Assembly (NCBI GenBank): GCA_016789785.1 | Contig: JAEUQE010000321.1 | Span: 1 to 7,852 of the forward strand | Reading direction: 5' to 3' | Origin: Bryobacterales bacterium | GTDB lineage: Bacteria > Acidobacteriota > Terriglobia > Bryobacterales > Bryobacteraceae | DNA: 7,852 nucleotides | Shown here: in pieces, positions 1 through 6,075 of the stretch | How positions within the stretch are numbered: the stretch's first letter is position 1 | Layout: each line of letters opens with the position of its first letter | Made by a program: the position numbers and the translations under genes | The notes under the pieces: model-generated | Told to the model about the DNA's origin: nothing | Seen by the model: only the letters and a program-made list of their open reading frames with translations | Database searches by the model: none

Positions 1-2056
1 CGGTTCGCAGCCGCTCGGAAGGCCACGCCGCTACAGAGTCAATCGAGAGGGCTGCGCTGGTGCGATAGAGGAAGCCATCGCGCGTGCCCACGATGATGCG
101 ATTCGGGTCGGCGGGCGAAATCGCGATGGTGTTGATGGACGATGTGGTGGTGAGTTGTGGACTGGCACGCTCCCACGTGCGCGCGGAGTTCGACGTGATC
201 CACATGCTTCGCCCTCCAGTCCACAGACGTTCCGGGTTCGTGGGGTCCATCGTGAACGGCGCGATGAACGCGAAGTTGGTACTGGTTTCGGTGATGCCGT
301 TGGTTGCGGAACTGAAGCTTGCGCCGCCGTTCACGGACCGGCGCAGAGAGAGCCGTGTGGTGGTGCCATAGAGCACGCGGGCATCCCTCGGATCCACGGC
401 AACGTAGCCGCCATCACCGCCAATCAGGCCGACCCATGCGTTCGGACCATCGCCATCGTTGCCGCGAATCGTGCCGTTGTCCTGCGTGCCTCCCAGATAG
501 ATGTGCCCGCCGGGATAGACGCCTCCGTGGTAGAACTGCGTCACGCCATAGCCGTTGTTCAGTCCTTCAAATACCATCGCGCTATTGAGCGCGCTGCAGG
601 GGCCGCGCGCTACCGTACCAACGTTGGCCGTGGCATCGCGTGTGCGATACACGCCGCCATCGTTGGTGATGTACATGGTGCGATTCGAACTGCCATCGTA
701 GGCCGGATGAAACGCGATGTAGTGATGGTCCGCATGCAGGTACGACCGTGATCCGGAAGCGAACCAATAGGACGCGATGCCCCACGTGAGGCCGCCATCA
801 TCGGAGCGAAACATGTCGATGCCGCCAGCCCATACTCGCTCGCTATCGGTGGGATCGACTGCGATGATGTTGTCGTACCAGCCTTGATTTGAGAACGATT
901 TCTGGCCTCCGCTGCACACATCGGCGAAGAATGACAGCGGATTCGAGAGCAGGGACGGTGCCTGCGAGTTCTCATCCGAGTTGCGCGCCCGGGTTTCCCA
1001 GGTGCTCTCATCTCCGTTCGATGTGGACCGGTACACCGCAAGCAGTCCATCGCGAAAACAAGCGCCAATGGGCTTCGGGCCGGGAGGCGACGGACACGTG
1101 CCAGGCTCACTGGAGGCGGCCATCGCGTAGATGGTGTCCTGGCGCGACGGCGCGATCGCGAGCGAAGTGCGCGCCATGAACTCTGCTGTGAAAACCTGTT
1201 TCCATTCGCCATCGCCGCCCGCGTCGGTGTTGCGGAAGATCGCGCCTTGCGGGTTGGCACGGCATGTTGCGAACACGATGTCGACATTGGTGTCGGTGCG
1301 GATCGCCAGGTCCTGGCAGCCGAACTGGCCCGGCGTATCGCGCTTCAACACCTGTTCCCAAGTGGCTCCGCGATCGCGGCTGCGCCAAACGCCTGTATTC
1401 GTCGCGGCATAAACGTGCTTCGGCTCCCCGCGGCTGATCACGATCTTATTGGTGAACCGGAAGGTCGCTTGCGGCAGCAGGTTCCATGTGGCTCCCGCAT
1501 CAAGTGATTGGAAGATGCCCGCGCCCGCCACCGCATCGATATTGCCGAAGCCTTCGCCGGTGCCCGCGTAGAGGATGCTCGGGTCGGAAGGATCCATGGC
1601 AAGAGTGGCAACTGCGAGGTTCGCCATCGAGTCCGTGAGCGGAGTCCACGATGCGCCTTCGTCTTCGCTCTTCCAGACACCGCCCGCCACGCCGGCGGTG
1701 TACAGGATTCGCGGATTGCGCGGGTGAATCAGCAGGGAGCGCGTACGTCCGCCGATGTTGCCCGGGCCGAGGTACTGCCACTGTGGGATGAGCGCATCGC
1801 GGCTCTTCCCGGGGACTCGCTGCCGCGGACCTGAAGAGTACAGAGGCATCCGCCGGAGACGTTCGCGTGCCTGGAAATACCGCTCCATCGGAAGATCCTT
1901 CGATCCACCGGCTACGCGACGATTGTTCAAGTAATACTCGATCGCCTCGCCGGGTTGATCGTAGGCAGGAGGTGCGGGCTGAGAAAAGCGGCTCCGCGTG
2001 CACGAAACATTGATCATGCAATATGTTGCAAACAATACTGCGACGAAATGTTTCAT
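1..2056 (-). CDS. Secreted BNR/Asp-box (sortilin-like) beta-propeller protein, 3' end beyond the left edge
   Basis: The frame from the ATG at 2056 stays open to the left edge, giving 685 residues with no stop, so the C-terminus is missing. The N-terminus (MKHFVAVLFATYCMINVSC) looks like an export signal; Cys19 could be a lipidation site, but Asn at -3 makes the lipobox poor. A linker follows, then propeller repeats from about residue 90. Asp-box motifs of the form S-x-D-x-G-x-T/S-W occur at 130-137 (SEDEGASW), 184-191 (SLDAGATW), 226-233 (SRDRGATW) and 418-425 (SDDGGLTW). Weaker copies lie at 574-581 (SVNGGASF) and 621-628 (TSNSARTW). Other landmarks are NIGGRTR near residue 100, QGWYDN (391-396), HADHH (441-445) and GGTQDNG (522-528). 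Asp boxes sit on propeller turns in sialidases, sortilins and many secreted bacterial proteins, and do not by themselves imply enzyme activity. No sialidase catalytic set is evident. The start overlaps the preceding gene by ATGA and has no clear Shine-Dalgarno, so it is probably translated by reinitiation. Substrate and partner are unknown. Confidence 0.93.
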   Translation of the reverse strand, partial: MKHFVAVLFATYCMINVSCTRSRFSQPAPPAYDQPGEAIEYYLNNRRVAGGSKDLPMERYFQARERLRRMPLYSSGPRQRVPGKSRDALIPQWQYLGPGNIGGRTRSLLIHPRNPRILYTAGVAGGVWKSEDEGASWTPLTDSMANLAVATLAMDPSDPSILYAGTGEGFGNIDAVAGAGIFQSLDAGATWNLLPQATFRFTNKIVISRGEPKHVYAATNTGVWRSRDRGATWEQVLKRDTPGQFGCQDLAIRTDTNVDIVFATCRANPQGAIFRNTDAGGDGEWKQVFTAEFMARTSLAIAPSRQDTIYAMAASSEPGTCPSPPGPKPIGACFRDGLLAVYRSTSNGDESTWETRARNSDENSQAPSLLSNPLSFFADVCSGGQKSFSNQGWYDNIIAVDPTDSERVWAGGIDMFRSDDGGLTWGIASYWFASGSRSYLHADHHYIAFHPAYDGSSNRTMYITNDGGVYRTRDATANVGTVARGPCSALNSAMVFEGLNNGYGVTQFYHGGVYPGGHIYLGGTQDNGTIRGNDGDGPNAWVGLIGGDGGYVAVDPRDARVLYGTTTRLSLRRSVNGGASFSSATNGITETSTNFAFIAPFTMDPTNPERLWTGGRSMWITSNSARTWERASPQLTTTSSINTIAISPADPNRIIVGTRDGFLYRTSAALSIDSVAAWPSERLRT
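2053..2056 (-). other. ATGA start/stop overlap linking the propeller and BNR genes
   Basis: The minus strand reads AAATGA here: TGA (2055-2053) ends the 745-residue propeller protein and ATG (2056-2054) starts the BNR protein. The bases upstream (AAGACCATTCTGAA) contain no convincing Shine-Dalgarno, so expression of the downstream gene probably depends on reinitiation after the upstream gene. Confidence 0.82.
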
Positions 2057-4290
2057 TTCAGAATGGTCTTCGCGACACCCGAATTGCCCGCCGTGTCGTA
2101 GGCGCGAATCACCACCAGATGCTCGCCGATGGGCACATTGTTCAGCCGGACAGTGAAACGCTCCCGCAAGGAATCGGCAACGCCGTCCTCCACGGGAAGT
2201 ACCATCCATGGGCCTGCGTCGAGAGACACCTCCGCGCGCCGCACCACCGAAGCCTGATCGGCCACGTCGACATCGATCTCGACCGCGTTGCCCTGACGCC
2301 GGGGCGCTGACGCGGTGACCAGCGGCGGCGTGTTGTCAATCAGTGCTGGCGCGCTCACGAGATCCGCCTCTCGCGCGGATTCCGGAGGGTTGGATGGAGA
2401 ATCGCTTGCAACCACGCGGAAGAGATAGCGGCCGTCGGCAAGCGCGTCGCCATCAAGCGTGTGGGCAAGTTCGTGAATGTCCTTCTTGAGCAGCTTCCAC
2501 TCGCGCTCCTCTTCGCCACGAAAGTAGAGCGTATAACTCAGTTTGTCGGCATCGGTGTCCTCCGCCGCCCATGTGACAACCAACTGCCCCGACGAAGGAC
2601 GCGACACCGTCTGCGAAGGCGTGCCTCCGGATGTCGAAGGTGCATCGCCGCCATCGCTCACGGTGATGCTGTAGGCAGCCGTGGAAGGCTGTGACGCTGC
2701 CGCTCTCACGCCGGTGGCCGCGGCTTGCGAACTGACCGTGACGCTCTTCACCACCGGGGGAGTATTCTGCGGAAGATACGCGACGGTGACGCTGTCGAGC
2801 ATCGGTGTGCGGCCCTGCGCACCCGTGAATTCAGCCTTCCATTGGATGTAACGGGCGTTCGGACTGCTGACCGGCGAACCGCTCGACTCTGCGGGTCCCG
2901 ACCACTCGCTCCAGGTCTTATCTGGTTTCGCCGAATTGCCACTGCGCGTGCGGAACACCAACCGGGTACCCTGTCCCGCGTCACTCACCCAACGCATGCG
3001 GCCCCAACGCGCAGGCGCTCCGGCATCGTGCACTGCCGACTCGTAGCTGCCGCTATCGGAAAGCTGGCTCGCAATGCGCAGCAGCTTCGCCGCATGGCTG
3101 GTCGCGGCGAGAACTGCATCGGGAAGCGGCCAGAGGCGCGTTGCTTCACCCTCGCGAGTTTCGACAAGTAGGGTCGCTTTGCGATCCTCATCCAGGCGAT
3201 ACACGCGCCCCTGTGTGTCGGTGGAGAAGAGCAGCTTGTTGCCTTGGAGGACAAGGTCGTAGATGTTCTCCTCCTTGGACACCCAGATGGTCTCTACAAG
3301 GTTGTCGCGATGAATGCGGAGAATACTGGACTTGTCCAGGCCGGTGGAGTAATCGACCAGTGGCGCCGTGGTGAGCACAGGAGTGGCTGCCGCCGCCGCG
3401 GGTTTCGGAGCTTCCGGCTGCGGCTTGATCTCGACGCCTTGCTGCGCACGCGCCGCTTCGTCGGTGACGGTGATGCTGGTGGTAGTTGTGGAGACGATGG
3501 GCGCGGTGCCAACCGTCGAGATCGCGCCCTGTGCGCCGGCAGGCTTCTTTCCAAACGCGCCACCCAGCGTTGCGACGTAGAGGCTGCCATCCGGCGCCGG
3601 CACAATTGCTCGGATCTCCGGCATCACGGCGTCATGCAGCACAAACGCCTGATCCTTTGCGACGATGCGATAGAGAATGCCGTTGGGCTCGCTGCCCGCA
3701 AGCAAGCGCTGCTGTGGATCGAAGGCGAGCGCCGTGACGTGCGTCTGCCCGGTCTCATACCAAAGCTCGCCGGTGTTCGCTGCCGTGATTCGAAACACCT
3801 TGCCCCCGTCGCCGGTGCCCGCATAGAGTGCGCCATCGGGACCAGTGGTCAGGGACCAGATGTACTTCGTCTTCGGCTGAAAGTACTCGGCGGCGGTGGT
3901 GCCCGTAATGCGATAGATCTTGCCATCGGGCGATGTGCCCGCATAGAGAACACCCGCCTTGTCCACGGCGATGGCGAAGACTTCGGGCTCAGGCGCCGTC
4001 CACACGAGCGTGCTGTTGCCCGATGCATCCACCCGATAGACTTGCCCGCGATGTCCAGTGGCAAGATATACCGAGGATTGCGGCCCCGGTGCGATACTCC
4101 AGATGACGGGCTGTTCGCCGCTGTAGAGCGTCTGCGTGCGCGGCGCGAGGGTCAGCCGGCCGTCGCGAGTGAGCGAGACGCCCTCGAGTTTTCCCTTTAG
4201 GAATTCCTGATAGTTGCTGATCTCCCAGTAGGCAGTGCTTGCGGCGAACGCCGGCATGAGCGCGAAAAGAAAAGCCGCGATTGATTTCAT
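2053..4290 (-). CDS. Secreted beta-propeller protein with C-terminal jelly-roll-like and Ig/Fn3-like domains
   Basis: This is a complete protein of 745 residues. Residues 1-17 form a signal peptide (MKSIAAFLFALMPAFAA), with cleavage near the AFA-A-S stretch. Propeller blades with the pattern 'LYAGT..DGKIYRI' run at about 62-99, 103-139, 143-180, 184-220, 225-337, 342-380 and 383-412, suggesting seven blades. The fifth appears to be split by an insertion at about 250-315 rich in Ala, Thr and Pro. Residues 413-507 contain RWGRMRW, FRTRSGN, TWSEWS and RYIQWK, resembling a jelly-roll or discoidin-like beta-sandwich; this is inferred from pattern only. Residues 509-655 and 653-745 look like two Fn3/Ig-type domains, the last ending in a typical 'RAYDTAGN' strand. 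No catalytic residues are recognised, so a binding or scaffolding role outside the cytoplasm is most likely. The start ATG overlaps the TGA of the S55-like gene and its own TGA overlaps the start of the BNR gene, so it is probably made in step with both. GAAGGA lies directly against the ATG, too close to be ideal, with another GGA nine bases upstream. Confidence 0.93.
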   Translation of the reverse strand: MKSIAAFLFALMPAFAASTAYWEISNYQEFLKGKLEGVSLTRDGRLTLAPRTQTLYSGEQPVIWSIAPGPQSSVYLATGHRGQVYRVDASGNSTLVWTAPEPEVFAIAVDKAGVLYAGTSPDGKIYRITGTTAAEYFQPKTKYIWSLTTGPDGALYAGTGDGGKVFRITAANTGELWYETGQTHVTALAFDPQQRLLAGSEPNGILYRIVAKDQAFVLHDAVMPEIRAIVPAPDGSLYVATLGGAFGKKPAGAQGAISTVGTAPIVSTTTTSITVTDEAARAQQGVEIKPQPEAPKPAAAAATPVLTTAPLVDYSTGLDKSSILRIHRDNLVETIWVSKEENIYDLVLQGNKLLFSTDTQGRVYRLDEDRKATLLVETREGEATRLWPLPDAVLAATSHAAKLLRIASQLSDSGSYESAVHDAGAPARWGRMRWVSDAGQGTRLVFRTRSGNSAKPDKTWSEWSGPAESSGSPVSSPNARYIQWKAEFTGAQGRTPMLDSVTVAYLPQNTPPVVKSVTVSSQAAATGVRAAASQPSTAAYSITVSDGGDAPSTSGGTPSQTVSRPSSGQLVVTWAAEDTDADKLSYTLYFRGEEEREWKLLKKDIHELAHTLDGDALADGRYLFRVVASDSPSNPPESAREADLVSAPALIDNTPPLVTASAPRRQGNAVEIDVDVADQASVVRRAEVSLDAGPWMVLPVEDGVADSLRERFTVRLNNVPIGEHLVVIRAYDTAGNSGVAKTILK
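4287..4290 (-). other. ATGA start/stop overlap linking the S55-like and propeller genes
   Basis: On the minus strand the bases read ATGA: the ATG (4290-4288) opens the propeller gene and the TGA (4289-4287) closes the S55-like gene. Overlaps of this type commonly mark translational coupling, with the terminating ribosome restarting on the next gene. The inference is that the two products are made in linked amounts from one mRNA. Confidence 0.85.
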
Positions 4291-6032
4291 TCCTTCACAT
4301 CCACGGTCACGGTCTTGTTGCCGGACACCATCGCGCCGCCAACGGCGATCTCGAGTTCCGCAAGTTTCGAAGATGGGTTTAGCAAAGCGGCCTGCCCCTG
4401 CGAGCGCTGAAAGATCTGCGCAACGGATGGCGGCGGCGCCGGCAGATCTTCACCTTGCGACTGATAGGCGTTTTCGGCGCGCCACACTCGCACATAAGCG
4501 TTCGTGTTGGGACGCAATTGACCAAGCAGCCGCTGCACTTGTGAGGCTGACTTCGGTGGCACAAACACGAGGTTGCGCAACTCCGTGAGGTTGGTGGCCG
4601 GGCCATCGGACACGCTGAAGTTGAGCGCACCCGCTGGCGTCGAAGGCGGCACACGATAACTCACCGTCCGCACAATGCGGTTGCCTTCATTGGAGAGCAC
4701 CACGGAGAGAGCGATGGCTTCACCGGGACGCACACTACGGCGCGACGCATACGCGTCTTCCACAACCCAGTGCTTGCGGCCTGTGAACGCTTCCAACTCG
4801 ATATTCACATCCTTGATGCGCAGTTCGCGAAAGCCGCTCTGCATCGCATAGGCCAGTGGGATCGCACCGCTTTGCGCCGCGAGCATTGCGGTGTTGAATT
4901 CGCCCGAGTAGACATTGCTGGAGTCGACGGGCGGTGCGTTTTCAAACTGCACGTTCTGCTTCACGGAGTAGGCAACGGAACCGATGGTGCGCTCGGTCGA
5001 GTCCAGCGCCGAGAAGACGGCCATCTGCAGCAGGAAGGGTGTGAGCGCGGAATCGTGCACCATCTGCATCGCATAGTTCGAAACACGCGGCCCCGATTTC
5101 ACGCGGATGCGAACGGGCACCATGCGCGCCTGCCGGCCAAGTTCGCCGCGCACGGCTGCGGAGTAGTCATGTGTGATGGTGCCGAGGAATCCGCCGGAAC
5201 TCGATATCTTGAAAGACGTCTGCATGTTCGGCAACAGCGTGAGAACGTCGGAGGTATGGAAGGGCATCTCGACCTCTCCCATGGAGACAAAGCGGTGTCC
5301 GAAGGCGTAGATGCGATTGCCGTCAATGTGCGTGACCGTGCCGTCCGCGCCGATGGAGAGGTCGCCATTGACGAGATGGACACTGATCATGCTGCCGGGC
5401 CGCAGTGTGGTGTTGGCATTCGCGGGCCGCTGCTGGCTGCCTCCGGTAACGCCCTGCCGGGGTTCAAGACCAAGCTTGCGAAGCTGCGGCGCAAACTGAT
5501 CGAGTGTGCCTTGCGTGAAGCCGCTGAAGGATACGGGCGTCGCGATTTCGGTGAGGCGCGCTTCACCCAGCGAGATCTGCGGCCGCGCTACGGCGAGTGG
5601 CGCCTGCTCGCAGGCTTCCACAAGACACCGGCGCACATCGGCGCGCAGTGCGCGGTCGACCGCCTTCGCTTCGAGCATCTCTTCAAACGGCCGGATGCCT
5701 GCGATCGGGTCCTTTGCAAAGCTGAACGCAAGAGCGACGGCGCCAATTAGCCTGCCATTGATGTAGACAGGCGATCCGCTCATGCCCTGCATCACTCCGG
5801 TGTGCGCGAGGGGACCGCCGGACAGCTTGCCTAGAATAATGGACTGCTTGGGGCCCGCGTTTTCCAGCACGCCGAGGATCTCGACGTCGAACGGCTCAAC
5901 TTTCTGTCCTGAGAACACCGTGTAGCCGGTGCCCTTCTGGCCGGCACGAACGTCGCGCAACGGCAGATATTGCGGCTGCGCAAACACCGGGAGCCCGAGA
6001 AGGAACAGGAGGAGAACGGCCATTGCTTTCAT
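4287..6032 (-). CDS. Secreted SpoIVB-like protein, peptidase S55 family
   Basis: The product is 581 residues from the ATG at 6032. Residues 1-18 are a signal peptide (MKAMAVLLLFLLGLPVFA, cut before Gln19). The S55 serine region follows: GQKGTGYTVFSG at about 31-42, PFDVEILG near 47-54, GMSGSP at 83-88 with Ser85 as the expected nucleophile, then NGRLIGAV and GIRPFEEML. A second conserved block at about 210-269 contains GDLSIG, GTVTHIDGNRIYAFGH and LLPN; His246 in FGH matches the catalytic-histidine context of SpoIVB. In Bacillus SpoIVB, as I remember it, the histidine block precedes the serine block; here the order is reversed. The residue 15 before the serine, Asp in SpoIVB, is Leu70. I see no PDZ domain. 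Residues about 430-477 look like an Ig-like sandwich. SpoIVB itself triggers sigma-K processing in sporulation, but nothing here suggests sporulation. A start at 6044 is equally in frame and adds MKAM; 6032 is preferred because GAAGG lies five bases before it. Starts farther upstream would run into the preceding gene. Confidence 0.88.
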   Translation of the reverse strand: MKAMAVLLLFLLGLPVFAQPQYLPLRDVRAGQKGTGYTVFSGQKVEPFDVEILGVLENAGPKQSIILGKLSGGPLAHTGVMQGMSGSPVYINGRLIGAVALAFSFAKDPIAGIRPFEEMLEAKAVDRALRADVRRCLVEACEQAPLAVARPQISLGEARLTEIATPVSFSGFTQGTLDQFAPQLRKLGLEPRQGVTGGSQQRPANANTTLRPGSMISVHLVNGDLSIGADGTVTHIDGNRIYAFGHRFVSMGEVEMPFHTSDVLTLLPNMQTSFKISSSGGFLGTITHDYSAAVRGELGRQARMVPVRIRVKSGPRVSNYAMQMVHDSALTPFLLQMAVFSALDSTERTIGSVAYSVKQNVQFENAPPVDSSNVYSGEFNTAMLAAQSGAIPLAYAMQSGFRELRIKDVNIELEAFTGRKHWVVEDAYASRRSVRPGEAIALSVVLSNEGNRIVRTVSYRVPPSTPAGALNFSVSDGPATNLTELRNLVFVPPKSASQVQRLLGQLRPNTNAYVRVWRAENAYQSQGEDLPAPPPSVAQIFQRSQGQAALLNPSSKLAELEIAVGGAMVSGNKTVTVDVKE

Positions 6033-6044
6033 CATAGCCTTCAT
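6021..6044 (-). repeat. Imperfect 12-base tandem repeat carrying alternative start codons
   Basis: Minus-strand bases 6044-6033 (ATGAAGGCTATG) and 6032-6021 (ATGAAAGCAATG) match at 10 of 12 positions and both encode MKAM. The duplication supplies four in-frame ATG codons (6044, 6035, 6032, 6023) at the head of the signal peptide, which explains why the start is ambiguous. Confidence 0.7.
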
Positions 6045-6075
6045 CGCTTGAGTTGGCCGGAAGTGCGGTTCGCGC
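6033..6075. other. Short intergenic gap between the SBBP and S55-like genes
   Basis: This is the only non-coding space in the window: 43 bases if the S55-like start is at 6032, 31 if it is at 6044. I see no stem-loop followed by a T run and no convincing -35/-10 pair, consistent with read-through from the SBBP gene. The gap is too short to exclude a weak promoter inside the upstream coding region. Confidence 0.6.
6038..6042 (-). promoter_or_regulatory. Probable ribosome binding site for the S55-like gene
   Basis: GAAGG on the minus strand sits five bases before the ATG at 6032 and only two before the ATG at 6035. No comparable motif precedes the ATG at 6044, where the upstream sequence is CCGGCCAACTCAAGCG. 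This favours 6032 as the start, although weak Shine-Dalgarno use would leave 6044 possible. Confidence 0.4.

Noticed and set aside
155..751. Plus-strand open frame of 198 codons
   Set aside because: It lies in register opposite the BNR propeller gene, whose translation has clear Asp boxes and family motifs; it is an antisense shadow.
610..2021. Minus-strand frames at 610-1287 and 1500-2021
   Set aside because: They overlap the BNR gene in other frames and translate to Arg/Ser-rich sequence without motifs. The BNR frame is open through both.
1998..2056. Lipoprotein assignment for the BNR protein
   Set aside because: Cys19 follows a hydrophobic stretch, but the preceding N-V-S lacks the usual Leu at -3. 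Kept only as a possibility in the gene entry.
3244..5750. Long plus-strand open frames at 3244-4200 (318 codons) and 4770-5750 (326 codons), opposite the propeller and S55-like genes
   Set aside because: Their codons are exactly in register with the minus-strand codons. Stops there need TTA, CTA or TCA codons in the real gene, which are rare in GC-rich DNA, so long empty antisense frames are expected. Their translations are Arg/Gly/His/Cys-rich with no recognisable domain.
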